A DNA stretch of 64,000 bases from Streptomyces sp. NBC_01016 (GCF_026341035.1 NZ_JAPEOQ010000002.1:4062535-4126534); one strand, 5' to 3'; counted from the stretch's first letter, positions 26,346 through 35,906 are shown. Notes: a model not told the origin generated them from the letters alone. Numbers and translations: made by a program.

Positions 26346-27944
26346 TCAACACACCGCGAGGCCCGGCACCGGCTGATCGTTCTTCCCGCCGGTGAGATAC
26401 ACATCGCTGACGAACACCCCGGAGTTGCCGCTGTCGTCATCGGTCTTCGCCCACCAGGCGTTCGTCCACTCCCCGTGGGTTTCCCGCTGCGGCCGCTTGG
26501 CCTGGCAGTAGAAGTAGTTGGTGCCCGGGCGGATGGTGCCGACGGGGCGGTGCTGGGAGTCGTACGAGGTGGCGGAGCGCCACACGCGGCAGTTGGACCT
26601 GCCGCCGCCGATGTGTGTGCAGGCGGGGGAGGGGGTGGCACTCGCGGAGACGCTGGGAGCGGCGCTCGTGGAGGCGCTGGGGGTGACGGTCGCGGGAGGC
26701 GTTGCCGACGGGGTACCGGACGGCGGGTCGGAAGGCGAATGTGACGGCGGCGTCGGCGACTTGGAGCGATCTGCGGCGACGGTCCCCGCCGCACTTCCGC
26801 TCCCCTCGTCGCCGCCCTGGCTGGTCACGAGGTACGTGGCGCCGGCCCCGACGAGCAGCGCCGCGGCGACCGCGACGGCGACGGTGCCGCGTCGCCGAGT
26901 GTCGCCACGCTGCGCGCTGAGGGTCTCCGCGCCGGCCGGTCCGGGGTGTCGCGGTGGAGCGGCCATGGGGGACGCCCCGGCGGCGAAGGCATGGGGGTCA
27001 GGTCCGGACACCTGCTGCTCTGCCTGTGTCTCTGTCCCTGCCTCCGGCCGGCGCAGCCGCATGGTGTCGGGGGATCGGGGTGGCAGCGGCTCACCCGCGG
27101 CCGTGGCCCTCAACAACTGCGCGGCCCGCACGGCGTCGGCCCGCAGCGCCGGATCCTTGTCCAACAGCTCGGCCAGCGCGGGCGCCAGAGGCCCGGCTCG
27201 CCGCGGTTCGGGCAGCGGTTCCGTCACTATCGCCGTGATCGTCGACCACGTGGAGGTCCGCCGGAACGGCGGCGCACCCTCGACGGCCGAGTACAACGAG
27301 GCACCCAGCGCCCACACATCCGTGGCGGGCCCCACGTCGCCGCCGCGAGCCTGCTCGGGCGCGAGGTAGTCCAGCGAACCCACCAGCTCGCCACTGCGCG
27401 TGATCCGTGTGGCGGCGCCATCATCCGGCTCCTGGAGCGCGGCGATCCCGAAGTCGGTGAGCACGACCCGGCCACCGTGCTCGAGCAGAATGTTGCTGGG
27501 CTTGACGTCCCGGTGCCACACCCCGGCCCGGTGTGCGGCCGCGAGCGCGTCCGACACCTCGGCGCCGATACGAGCCGCCTCTACGGGATCGAGGGGGCCA
27601 CGCCGCTGCAACAGTCCCTGGAGCGACTCGCCGTCCACCAACTCCATCACGATCACCGGACGGCCCTCGTGCTCGACGACGTCGTGCACGGCGACCACAC
27701 CGTGGTGGCGTACCCGCGCGGCCGCCCGCGCCTCGCGCTCCATCCGCAACCGCTGCTCGGTAGGATCAGGCCCGTCGGCGCCGTCGAACGACCGAAGCTC
27801 CTTGACGGCGACCTCGCGCCCCAGCCGCTCGTCGACGGCCCGCCAGACGGTCCCCATCCCGCCACTGCCGAGCCGCCCGACGACGCGATAACGCCCGGCG
27901 ATCACCCGTCCGTGCCCCGCGCCGCTCGCACGCTCGTCCCCCAT
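26346..27944 (-). CDS. Membrane-bound Ser/Thr protein kinase (PknB-like)
   Basis: A 532-residue eukaryotic-type kinase. The kinase domain (about residues 15-270) has all key motifs: GRLGSGGMGTVWRA, the lysine in VAVKEL, HRDVKPSNILL, DFGIAAL and the activation segment ending APEQ. A Pro-rich juxtamembrane region, one membrane helix (VAVAVAAALLVGAGATYLV, about residues 355-375) and a Ser/Thr/Pro-rich outer stalk follow. A small extracellular domain of ~85 residues has cysteines at each end (ACTHIGGGRSNC ... VPGLAVC), probably disulfide-linked, and replaces PASTA repeats. The ATG at 27944 is preceded by GGTGGAG. Confidence 0.93.
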   Translation of the reverse strand: MGDERASGAGHGRVIAGRYRVVGRLGSGGMGTVWRAVDERLGREVAVKELRSFDGADGPDPTEQRLRMEREARAAARVRHHGVVAVHDVVEHEGRPVIVMELVDGESLQGLLQRRGPLDPVEAARIGAEVSDALAAAHRAGVWHRDVKPSNILLEHGGRVVLTDFGIAALQEPDDGAATRITRSGELVGSLDYLAPEQARGGDVGPATDVWALGASLYSAVEGAPPFRRTSTWSTITAIVTEPLPEPRRAGPLAPALAELLDKDPALRADAVRAAQLLRATAAGEPLPPRSPDTMRLRRPEAGTETQAEQQVSGPDPHAFAAGASPMAAPPRHPGPAGAETLSAQRGDTRRRGTVAVAVAAALLVGAGATYLVTSQGGDEGSGSAAGTVAADRSKSPTPPSHSPSDPPSGTPSATPPATVTPSASTSAAPSVSASATPSPACTHIGGGRSNCRVWRSATSYDSQHRPVGTIRPGTNYFYCQAKRPQRETHGEWTNAWWAKTDDDSGNSGVFVSDVYLTGGKNDQPVPGLAVC

Positions 27945-28224
27945 GGCCCGCACTCCACCCGTCTCCTGTCGGCCCTTCAGGTTCCTGCCGAACCTTGAAG
28001 CCTGGGCAATCTCACCACCACCGTAGACACCAGGGACCCCGATGAGTACGCCGGCCCGTATCGGCCCCGCGATTCAACCAGGAGGATGAGGGGACCGCCT
28101 CCGTCGCCTCGGCGGTGGCGGGACGTGGTTGTGGGCCGCTGGGAACGTCAGGGTGACCACTGCCCGTTGGGCTCCTTGTTCCTTCAGGTCGGTCGGTCAG
28201 GACCCGGGGCGCGGGCCATCGGCC

Positions 28225-28545
28225 TCATGCATCGCTGTCCGGTCGGCCGTCCTCGGCCTGAGCGGCCTGCCTTCTGGCGAGTTCGGCCTCGTAGCGGCGT
28301 ACGCGCTCGGCCAGCGGCAGCGGCGCCTCGTCCAGACCGGTGGTCGACCCACTGGCCATCCGGGCGCACACGCCCCGGCACGCGAGCGTCGGTCCCTCAT
28401 CGCCGCGCGAGACGACGAAGGCGTCCGCGGTCGGCGTGGTCCGGTAGTCCGTGCCGCAGATGACGCAGGTCAGACCGAAGAGTGCCTCTTCGGTCGGTGT
28501 CGAGCGACCGCTGCGACGGCTGGAAATCGAGGATTGCGAATACAT
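28225..28545 (-). CDS. Small protein with zinc-finger-like cysteines, unknown function
   Basis: A 106-residue protein. It has a Ser/Arg-rich N-terminus, then CVICGTDYRT and, about 30 residues on, ACRGVCARM; these two cysteine pairs may bind zinc. The C-terminal third is a charged helix (LAERVRRYEAELARRQ). GGAAG precedes the ATG at 28545 closely. It stands alone between the kinase gene and a degraded regulator. I do not recognise the family. Confidence 0.6.
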   Translation of the reverse strand: MYSQSSISSRRSGRSTPTEEALFGLTCVICGTDYRTTPTADAFVVSRGDEGPTLACRGVCARMASGSTTGLDEAPLPLAERVRRYEAELARRQAAQAEDGRPDSDA

Positions 28546-28862
28546 CGGTCTTCCGTCCTCGGGAGCCGGCGGGCTCCCCGGCTTGCCATTCCCCGAGAGC
28601 GACACCGAAAAGGGCGACGGCATGCGACACACACCCGGTACTGGCACCGTACTCCGCCGCGTGCCGGGCCCGTGGGCAGAGCCAGATCGGGCCGAAAGTC
28701 AGAGGGCATCGAGGCGGAGCGCTTCCTTGGGAACACGTTCCGTTCAGTTCATCGGACTACATCAACCCGGTTACGGAAGTCTCGTACTGTTTTGGTGATC
28801 AAGACCGGGGGTTGGCGTGAAGGCCTGACGGTGATGAGGGGGCCGGATGGGCGCTGAGCGGG
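28546..28862. other. Intergenic, no gene seen
   Basis: No convincing coding sequence. The stretch includes the upstream region of the small gene at 28225-28545 and the decayed 5' end of the regulator pseudogene. Confidence 0.5.
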
Positions 28863-29995
28863 AGTAGTTCGGGGTGCTGCGGGAATTCCGGCCGGCCGCG
28901 TCGCTGACCATGGAGGCCTGGCGGAGGCCTCGGGCGTCAGCGTCCGCGGCATCGGTGACCTGGAGCGGGGACGGAAGGCCGCGCCGCAACGGCGTACCGT
29001 GGCCGCGCTCGCCGACAGCCTCGGACCGAGCGGGGCGGTCCGGGACCGGCTCCTGGAGGTCGCCCGCGGCGATCGCGGCACCGGATACAGCCCCACGGGC
29101 GTACGGTCCTTCCCCCGCGGCATCGACGACTTCGTCGGACGCGAACAGGAACTCGCCCAGCTCACGAAACTCGCGGAGCGCGTCGCCTCCCAGGGCCTGG
29201 CCGAGGTGACCAGCGGACCGTGGAGCGCGCGGTCCCACCCGGTGGCGGTCGCGGTGTCCGGCCCACCGGGAACGGGCAAGACGACGCTCGCCCTCCACGC
29301 CGCACGGGACCTCGCGGACCGGTTCCCGGACGGGCAGCTGGTAGTGGACCTGCGCGGCATGGACGAAGCGCCGCCGGACCCCGCCGAGTTGATGCTCGGC
29401 GTCCTCAAGGCGCTCCAGGTCGCCGACCGGGACCTCGCGAAGGCCGGCCCCAGGGACACGCCGGACTGTACCGTCGCCTGCTGGCCGACCAGCGGGTCCT
29501 GCTGGTCCTCGACAACGCCCGGGACGAGGCCCAGGTGCGCCCGCTGTTGCCGGGCGCCGGAGCGGGCATGGTCGTGGTGACGAGCCGGCGCATGCTCACG
29601 GGCCTGGAGAGCGTGCACCGCATTCCGTTGGGCGAACTGAGTCCCGACGAGGCGGCCGCGTTCCTGACCACGCTCGTCGGACCGGAGCGGGCGCAGGCCG
29701 ATCCGGCCGCTCTAGCCGACGTCGCCCGGTGCTGCAGGCATCTTCGGTTGGCGCTGCGCGTGGCGGCCGCCTTCGACCTGTCCTACCGTCAGCTCACCCC
29801 GGCGGGCGCCCGCCTCTTCCGCCGCCTCTCCCTCGTTCCGGGCCCGGACACCGGTGCCCCGCCCGCGGCCCGACTGACCGGACAGCACCTGTACGACGCC
29901 GAGGACACCCCCGAGGAACTGGTGGAGGCAGGGCTGCTCGGCACCGACCGGGACCGCTAGCGCCTGCACGATCTCTTGTGTCTGTTTGCCTGTGA
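28863..29995 (+). pseudogene. Decayed AfsR/SARP-like XRE + NB-ARC regulator
   Basis: Pieces of one regulator can be read across shifted frames. First comes an XRE helix-turn-helix whose frame breaks near 28915 (one base appears lost), continuing as GVSVRGIGDLERGRKAAP. Then a P-loop NTPase follows (VGREQELAQL, GPPGTGKTTLALHAA). A second frameshift lies near 29455, before RVLLVLDNA and VVVTSRRMLTGL. The segment between RLALRV and AAFDLSYRQL is too short, which suggests an internal deletion of about 40 residues. Finally the usual RYRLHDLLRLFA motif appears as R-stop-RLHDLLCLFA (stop TAG at 29958-29960). The gene is therefore dead at several points and lacks the rest of its C-terminus. Confidence 0.8.
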
Positions 29996-30030
29996 TTGTT
30001 TTGGGGTTGGTTGGAACTGGTCCATGGTGC

Positions 30031-30450
30031 TCCGGCTGCCGGCTGCCGGCTGCCGGTTGGTGCGGCGCTGTGGGCCTGTCCTCGGCCGGCAGTGCGCTGG
30101 AGTGGCTGAGGGCCGGGAGTGCCGACTGGCTGGCCGTCTTCCGTGCTGCCGTGGCGGCTGGTCGGCAGGCCGCTGTGGTGGGGGTGGCTGGGGTGTTGTG
30201 CTGGTTTTTTGGTCGGTGGTTGTTCTGGGGGTGCTGGTCCGAGGGTTTTGCCAGGGTGGTGCTGGGTGGTGGGTGCTGGGTGGTGGGTGGTGGGTTTCTG
30301 GGGGTGATTCTTTTGGTTGTGTGTGTGGGAGGTTCGGGTGGGGCTGGGAATTGTGTGGTGGGGGGTCTTTTGTTGGGTTGTGTGGGTGTTGCTGGGTGTG
30401 TTGTTGTGGTTGCGGGGTGTGTGTGGTGTTTGCAGGGTGGCGGGGTGTAG
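30031..30450. other. G+T-rich, strand-asymmetric tract
   Basis: From about 30180 to 30450 the plus strand is almost entirely G and T with very few A or C. It begins after a short (CCGGCTG)n run at 30031-30058. The frames that stay open encode only Gly/Val/Trp/Cys-rich strings with no ribosome site. It ends 34 bp before the secreted-protein gene at 30484 and may be its leader or a structure-forming region. Confidence 0.6.
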
Positions 30451-30483
30451 TGCTCGTCAACCGCAATCGCGAAAAGGTGGGTT

Positions 30484-31113
30484 ATGCGTTTTTCCCGGAA
30501 GGTCGGTGTCTTGGGGTCCGCCGTGTTGTGTGGTGCGCTCGCGTTGGGTGTGGCCGGTCCGGCCGGTCCGGCGTTCTCGTCGGTGATGGATTCGCGGGCC
30601 GGTGGTGTGTCCGGTGCGTCCGTTGCTCCGGTTCCGGGGGCGGATGCGCTGGCGAAGCAGAATGCGGCGCTGGCGGGGGCGGGCGCGGTTCTGCAGCCGG
30701 TGACCGGCCTTGTTGCCGGTGTGCTGAAGGCGCCCGGCGGCAAGTTGTCCAAGGAGGAGGCCGCCGGGCATGCGGCCGGCGTGAAGAAGGCGCTGGACGG
30801 TCTGACGGCCGGTGCGAAGGCGGCGGCTGACAAGGGGGGTGCGCCGGGTGCCGGTGGGCAGGCCCCGGGCGCCGAGCTTGTCGCGAAGGCGGCGGCGGAC
30901 CTGCAGGCCAAGGTGGACGCTTTGGTGAAGGCGTCGGCTGCGGGGGATGCGAAGGCGACGGCCGCGGCGCTGCAGGCGACGTTGACCGGGACGGTGAATG
31001 TGGTGGTTGCGATCGTGCTCGGTGGTGATCTGCCGGCGCCGGACCTGAAGGGTCTGCCGAAGCTGCCGTCGCTGCCGGGCGTCTCCCCGGCACAGACGCT
31101 GCCGTCGTTGTAG
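30484..31113 (+). CDS. Secreted Ala/Gly/Lys-rich helical protein, unknown function
   Basis: A 209-residue protein with a Sec signal peptide (basic start MRFSRK, hydrophobic core, cleavage near residue 30). The mature part is low in aromatic residues and rich in Ala, Lys and Gly, with predicted long helices (GHAAGVKKALDGLTAGAKAA, ADLQAKVDALVKASA) and a Pro-rich end. AAGGTGG stands just before the ATG. A perfect 16-bp hairpin follows the stop. I do not recognise the family; a surface-associated or matrix role is possible. Confidence 0.75.
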   Translation: MRFSRKVGVLGSAVLCGALALGVAGPAGPAFSSVMDSRAGGVSGASVAPVPGADALAKQNAALAGAGAVLQPVTGLVAGVLKAPGGKLSKEEAAGHAAGVKKALDGLTAGAKAAADKGGAPGAGGQAPGAELVAKAAADLQAKVDALVKASAAGDAKATAAALQATLTGTVNVVVAIVLGGDLPAPDLKGLPKLPSLPGVSPAQTLPSL

Positions 31114-31137
31114 GTGCCTGGGGCAACTCGAGGTGGG

Positions 31138-31171
31138 GGGAGGGGCCGGCCCGCACGGGCCGGCCCCTCCC
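31138..31171 (+). terminator. Hairpin terminator after the secreted-protein gene
   Basis: Arms 31138-31153 and 31156-31171 pair perfectly over 16 bp with a 2-base loop, all GC-rich. It starts 25 bp after the stop codon at 31113. Confidence 0.85.
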
Positions 31172-32010
31172 TTGCGGGCGACCGGGAGCGGTCCGTTCAC
31201 CGGTAGCCGGCAGAGCGCACCGGCATGGGTGGCTGGACGGTGCCGGTGCTGGCACACGACGTCAGGAACGGTTGTGGCCGAGCTTCCTGTCCCGGGTCGG
31301 GGCGAGGGCGCATGCCGCTTCTGCTCGGCCGGCGGCTTGGGGCGTGAGGGCTTGCGGCCAAGGGGTTCCGTCTCGCCGGTCGCGCGCGGGGATCCTGTTC
31401 GCGTGCGTCCTGGTGCGGCCCGCGGGCGCCGAATTGGGTGGTGCCGGAGACGGGGACGGGGTGGATCCCTTTCCATCTCAACCGGGGGAAAGGTGCGCGG
31501 GCTTGGGCTGCAAGGCCACTTCCGCCACGCCGTCCCCATGGGTGGCGAAGCCGCGCCATTGCCGAAGGTTCTGTCGTCAAACTCCCGTCTGCCCGGCGGC
31601 GTCTGACACGCTCGCGGCGTTGCCGAAAGGCCTGAGTAGCTCCGCTACGAGGGCTTTCCGGCGCCTTGCGGTCGCACGTTTCCCCAAGCTCTCGGCTTCG
31701 CTCGAGCAGGGGTGGCCCCATTAGGCCGTCGGGCCGCCCTTGGGGCGACGACGGGAGTTTGACGACAGGTCTTAAGAAGGCTGGCGCGCCGCTCGATGGT
31801 GTAGTGCTGCGTGTGTGTCTCGCGCTCGGGAGCCGGTGGCGTGCTGTGCCGTGTCCGGCCGCGGGGGGTGGGGCCGGCCGGGACCGGAGCGACGGTGTAC
31901 CGCGTGTGGCCTGGTTCACGTCTCACGGCGGCGGATGCCCGTCTGCTCGAGGGCCGGTCGGTGCGCCGGGGCGGGCGATCAAGTGCCGGCCCCGGCGTGG
32001 GGCGGTGTGG
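31172..32010. other. Intergenic region holding a MITE-like element, no gene seen
   Basis: About 840 bp without a supported gene. Long frames exist on both strands but lack a ribosome site and normal composition. The only clear structure is the inverted-repeat element at 31570-31767. Confidence 0.55.
31570..31767. mobile_element. MITE-like element with 19-bp perfect terminal inverted repeats
   Basis: CTGTCGTCAAACTCCCGTC at 31570-31588 is exactly complementary to 31749-31767. The ~198-bp element contains a smaller imperfect hairpin (AGCTC...GAGC, about 31688-31712) but no gene. Size and ends fit a miniature inverted-repeat element or the joined ends of a deleted insertion sequence. Confidence 0.6.
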
Positions 32011-32778
32011 TCAGGGCCGTGGCTCGTCGAGGTACTGGTCGGCCCAGGCGCTGATGATGTGCGCGGCGCGCTGCGCCTGCCCCCGCGCGGTCAGCAGGTG
32101 GTCGGCGCCTTCGAGGGAGATGAAGCTGCGGGGGTGGCGGGCTTCCTGGAAGATTTCCGCGGCGTTGTCGATGTCGACGGTGGAGTCGGTGGGGGAGTGC
32201 GCGACCAGCAGCGGAAGGTTCAGTTCGCCGATCGTCTCGCGCAGATGCGCCTTGCGGACGTCCTCGACGAAGGCACGTTTGAGGACGAGGGTGCGTCCGC
32301 CGACGAACCATTCGTGGGAGCCCTCGCTGAGTACGCGGTCCAGGACCGTGTCGTACTGGCGCTCGACGTGGCTGGGGTCGACGGGTGCGGCGATGGTGGC
32401 CAGGGCGCGCAGGCCGGGGATGTCGCGGGCGGCGGCGAGGGCGGCGGCGCCGCCCCAGGAGTGGCCGACCAGCAGATCCACGGGAGTCCCGCGCTCGGCC
32501 ATGAAGGCCGCGGCTTGGATGGTGTCCTGGACCTTGACGGTGAAGGAGCCGTCTCCCCAGTCGCCGTCGGAGCCGCCGATGCCGAGGTTGTCGAAGCGGA
32601 GCATGCCGATGCCCTCGCGGGCCAGTTGCTTGCTGACGCGGGAGGCGGCCGGCGAGTCCTTGCCGAGGGTGAAGCCGTGCGCGAAGAGTCCCCAGCCGCG
32701 GACCTCGCCCTCCGGCAGGTCGATCACTCCGGCCAGTTCGGGGCCGACGACGCTGGGGAATCTCACTTTTTCTTTCAT
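32011..32778 (-). CDS. Alpha/beta-hydrolase family protein
   Basis: A 255-residue cytoplasmic hydrolase. The oxyanion region LFAHGFTLGKDS, the nucleophile elbow VGHSWGGAAAL (about Ser107), an acid in HSPTDSTVD (about residue 193) and the final histidine in EGADHLLT make a complete triad. It resembles the small esterase/peptidase-like members that often accompany OsmC proteins, but no such neighbour is present. AGGTGAG precedes the ATG. The substrate is unknown. Confidence 0.88.
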   Translation of the reverse strand: MKEKVRFPSVVGPELAGVIDLPEGEVRGWGLFAHGFTLGKDSPAASRVSKQLAREGIGMLRFDNLGIGGSDGDWGDGSFTVKVQDTIQAAAFMAERGTPVDLLVGHSWGGAAALAAARDIPGLRALATIAAPVDPSHVERQYDTVLDRVLSEGSHEWFVGGRTLVLKRAFVEDVRKAHLRETIGELNLPLLVAHSPTDSTVDIDNAAEIFQEARHPRSFISLEGADHLLTARGQAQRAAHIISAWADQYLDEPRP

Positions 32779-32970
32779 CTGTGGTGCTCACCTAGGCAGG
32801 AACCGGTCGGGGGACGGGGGCGCGCGTGGCACCGGCCGGTGCCACGCGCGAGCCGGTGAGCAGCATGTCACGCGCTGATCACTCCTCTCGACAGTTCAAC
32901 TGCTGACCGCTCAGGGGGAGGGCCGGGCGGCCCCCGCCGGCCCCCGTCGGCGCACACGGTCCGGCGGGCA

Positions 32971-33080
32971 CCGGGCGCCGGGCCGGCACATACCGGCCCG
33001 GGCGGGCACGGGCCGGCGCATAGCGGTCCGGGCGGGTGCCGGTCCGGCGTATAGCGGTCCGGCGGGTGCCGGTCCGGTGG
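32971..33080. repeat. 30-bp imperfect tandem repeat upstream of tap
   Basis: Units of 30 bp at 32971, 33001 and 33031, plus a partial fourth at 33061, share GGCGGG...CCGG...ATA-CGG. They lie in the 670-bp gap between the hydrolase and tap, which otherwise shows no gene. Confidence 0.7.
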
Positions 33081-33178
33081 TTTCGCCGGGCGGTGGTGGC
33101 GTGGTGTGTGGAGCAGGGGTGGTGTGGCTGGGCCGAGGGGGAGTCGGGGCCGGGCCCGCCGGGTTCCGCGCGCAGACC

Positions 33179-33241
33179 GCCCGGACAGCCCGGACAGCCC
33201 GGACGGTCCGGACGGTCCGGGCGGTCCGGGCGGTCCGGGTG
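33179..33241. repeat. 9-bp tandem repeat, seven copies, upstream of tap
   Basis: Seven consecutive 9-bp units drift from GCCCGGACA to GTCCGGGCG and GTCCGGGTG. The array ends about 210 bp before the tap start. Confidence 0.8.
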
Positions 33242-33452
33242 GCGGCAGTGGCCTGCTCGTGGGTGTCGTTGTCTGTGCCGGTCGTTAGCTGTACGGCGTT
33301 GCCGGGAAGTGCCATCACCACCGGTGCGCGGCCACAGCGCTGCACGGGCGGCCCCTGAACAGCCCGCCTTCCCCCGTTCGTACGCTTTCCGTACGGTCGA
33401 TGTACGCGATGTGTGCGGTTGGTGGGGTAGGGTCTGGGGTGGGAGGTGTTCC

Positions 33453-35906
33453 ATGTCCGAGTCCGGGTCCGGGGCTGAGTCCGGGGCTGATTTGTTTGAT
33501 GCGGTCGATGCGCTGGTGGCGTCGCGTGCGTCGTTGCCGCCCGCGCAGGAGCGCAAGCGGTTGCGCGTGGCGCATGGTCTGACGCTGGATCAGGTGGCGG
33601 TGGCGTTGAAGGTGCGGCGGGCCACGGTGTCCGGCTGGGAGTCGGCGAAGAAGCCGACGGAGCCGCGTGGTCCGGAGCGGGAGGCGTATGCGCGGCTGCT
33701 GGGCCGGCTCGCGGAGCTTTATCCCGCCCCGGCGGAACCGGGCGCGCCGGTGTCCGCCGCGTTCACCGTCGCGCCCGGTCCGGCGCACGCGCGGAGTCTG
33801 TCCCCGGGCCGGGCCCCCGGGGCTGCGGCCGTGACTGCAGCCGAGACTCGCCAGCCCCAGCCCCAGCCCCAGCCCCAGCCCGCGGCCCCGGCTGCGACGG
33901 CTTCGGCCCCGGATCCCGCGGCCGCGGTCGTGTCCGGGGCTGGGACGGCTCCGGGCCCCGCGCGGCGTGCGGCGCGGAGCGCCGGGCCGTCGTCGACGCC
34001 GCGCCGCCCCGGTGCGAAGAAGCCGGCCCCGGCGGCGAACTCCCCGGCCCCGGCGGCCGATTCCCCGGCGCCGGCGGCGAACACCCCGGCGCGGGCGGCG
34101 GATTCCCCGGCCCCGGTGGCCGGTACCGCGGTGGCCGGTGCCGGTGCCGGTGCCGGTGCGCGGTTCGCGAACGGCCCGCTGGCTGTCGTCGATGTCGATG
34201 CGGAGGGGCGGGTGGTGGCGTACTGCACCGGCGGTCTGGTCCTGGACGTGCCCGCCAGGTCGATGCCGGCCCTGGTGGAGTGGACGCTGACGGAGGCGGA
34301 GCTCGGGCAGCCGAAGCTGTCCGGGCCGGGCCGGGACGCCGACCCGCTGCTCGTGCTCACCGAAGCCGCCCTGGAGCGTTACGGTCTCCCGGCCACCCTC
34401 ACGGAACAGGAACGGCTGGCCGGCCGTCTCCCGGACAGCCACCGGGCCGTCAGGCAGCTGGCCCGCGCGGAGTGGAAGCTGACGAAGCGGGGTTTCGGGC
34501 CGTGGGCACGCATCTACCGGCCCGCCACCGGTGCTGGGCGGGCGTGTGTGCAGCTGTGCATCCCGTCCTGGCACGCCCTGGATGCCCGCCACTGGGGTAC
34601 TGCCGCCGAGCTGGCGCCGGCGGAACTGGCGCGGGTGCTGGGCGTGTACGCCTCGCGGGTGATGACGCCGCGCGGTTCGACGGCGGTGACCGGTCTGGAG
34701 CTGATGACCGCGCTGCACCCGCCGACGCGGGCCTCGGGTCCGGACGGCGACGGTATCCGGCACTCCGAGCACAATCCCGGCTCGCTGGGCAGGGATCCGG
34801 TCGATCCGGCGCCGTGCGAGGCCCCCGACGGCCACCCGCTGCTCAGGGACCTGCCCCGTTTCCACGTCCGCGGCCCGGGAGAGAAGCTGTTCGAGGAGGC
34901 CCTGGACTGGGCGCGGCCGATGACGGACGCCGAGTGCACGCTGCGTCATCTGGTCGGCATCGACGTCAATATGGCCTTCGCGGCCGGCGCCAACGGCCTC
35001 CATGTCGGTCTCGGCGCGCCTGCGCATGTCACGGACCCGGTCTTCGACGCGAAGCTGCCCGGCAGTTGGCTGGTGGATCTTTCCCACGTCGATCTGTCGA
35101 GGGTGAAGTCCGGCAGGGACCGGTGGGTGGAGCTGGACGGTTCGCTGCTGCCCTCCCCGTTCACACCGAAGGGCGAACGGCCGACGGGGCCGGCCTGGTA
35201 TGCGACCCCGACCGTCGCCTACGCGGCCGAGCTCGGTTACGAGGTCCGCCCAATCGAGGCGTGGGTGCGCTACGACAGCGGCCGCTATCTGGACGGCTGG
35301 TACCAGCGGCTGCGCGACGCCTACCTCGCCACGATGGCCGACCTCGGCGTCGCCGCGGACCTGCCGCCCGGGGACTTCCTGGCGGCGATGGACGGCTACC
35401 GGGACCGCGACCCCCAGCTGGCGATCGTCGGCTCGGCGATCAAGGCGACCGTGAAGGGTGGTCTGGGCAAGCTGCGCGAGCGTCCCCGCGGGGAGGGCTG
35501 GCGGCCGGGCGAGCCGTGGCGTGCGCTGGCCCGCCCGACCTGGCGCCCGGACATCCGCGCGGCGGTCATCGCCCGCACCCGCATCAACCTGCACCGCAAG
35601 ATCGTCAAGCATGCGGCGTTCACGGGGCAGTACCCGGTTGCGGTGCTGTCCGACTGTGTCGTCTACGCCGCGGGCGGGCCGGGTCCGCTGGATTTCCTGC
35701 CCTACCGGGACGGCAAGCCGCTGCCCGGCGGTTTCCGGCTCGGCATCAACCCCGGCCTGGTCAAGCACGAGGGCACCCAGTCCGTTTTGTGGGGTGAGGA
35801 GGTCCGCGAGCGGTTTGACGCCCCGGAGCTGAACCTCGCCCGTTACATCAAGGACGGCACCGTCACCGACGCCGACACCGGTGAGCAGGGGAGGGGAGGG
35901 CGATGA
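33453..35906 (+). CDS. tap: Telomere-associated protein Tap
   Basis: An 817-residue protein. Residues about 30-90 form an XRE-like helix-turn-helix (AHGLTLDQVAVALKVRRATV). From about 95 to 235 there is a long Pro/Ala-rich linker with (QP)n and repeated PAPAA(N/D)S units. The large C-terminal region has the Tap-type segments EWKLTKRGFGPWARIYRP and LRHLVGIDVNMAFAAGANGL. Tap recruits the terminal protein to telomere 3' overhangs so that linear replicon ends can be completed. ATG 33453 has GGGAGG at good spacing. It overlaps tpg by four bases. The protein is longer than the ~740 residues I recall for Tap of S. coelicolor, mostly through the linker. Confidence 0.92.
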   Translation: MSESGSGAESGADLFDAVDALVASRASLPPAQERKRLRVAHGLTLDQVAVALKVRRATVSGWESAKKPTEPRGPEREAYARLLGRLAELYPAPAEPGAPVSAAFTVAPGPAHARSLSPGRAPGAAAVTAAETRQPQPQPQPQPAAPAATASAPDPAAAVVSGAGTAPGPARRAARSAGPSSTPRRPGAKKPAPAANSPAPAADSPAPAANTPARAADSPAPVAGTAVAGAGAGAGARFANGPLAVVDVDAEGRVVAYCTGGLVLDVPARSMPALVEWTLTEAELGQPKLSGPGRDADPLLVLTEAALERYGLPATLTEQERLAGRLPDSHRAVRQLARAEWKLTKRGFGPWARIYRPATGAGRACVQLCIPSWHALDARHWGTAAELAPAELARVLGVYASRVMTPRGSTAVTGLELMTALHPPTRASGPDGDGIRHSEHNPGSLGRDPVDPAPCEAPDGHPLLRDLPRFHVRGPGEKLFEEALDWARPMTDAECTLRHLVGIDVNMAFAAGANGLHVGLGAPAHVTDPVFDAKLPGSWLVDLSHVDLSRVKSGRDRWVELDGSLLPSPFTPKGERPTGPAWYATPTVAYAAELGYEVRPIEAWVRYDSGRYLDGWYQRLRDAYLATMADLGVAADLPPGDFLAAMDGYRDRDPQLAIVGSAIKATVKGGLGKLRERPRGEGWRPGEPWRALARPTWRPDIRAAVIARTRINLHRKIVKHAAFTGQYPVAVLSDCVVYAAGGPGPLDFLPYRDGKPLPGGFRLGINPGLVKHEGTQSVLWGEEVRERFDAPELNLARYIKDGTVTDADTGEQGRGGR
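34024..34125 (+). repeat. 21-bp coding repeat in the Tap linker
   Basis: About five degenerate 21-bp units encode PAPAANS, PAPAADS, PAPAANT, PARAADS and PAPVAGT. They lie next to a (CAGCCC)n run at about 33850-33882 that encodes QPQPQPQP. Confidence 0.75.

Noticed and set aside
29986..30450. A 154-codon plus-strand frame in the G+T-rich tract
   Set aside because: Composition (Gly, Val, Trp, Cys) simply reflects G/T codons and there is no ribosome site.
32879..33556. A minus-strand frame rich in Arg, Pro and Thr upstream of tap
   Set aside because: It is produced by the 30-bp and 9-bp repeats and overlaps the tap start; no domain or ribosome site.
33315..35768. An 817-codon frame antisense to tap
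   Set aside because: In GC-rich DNA the opposite strand of a real gene is often open. Tap on the plus strand has recognised domains, a ribosome site and a coupled partner.
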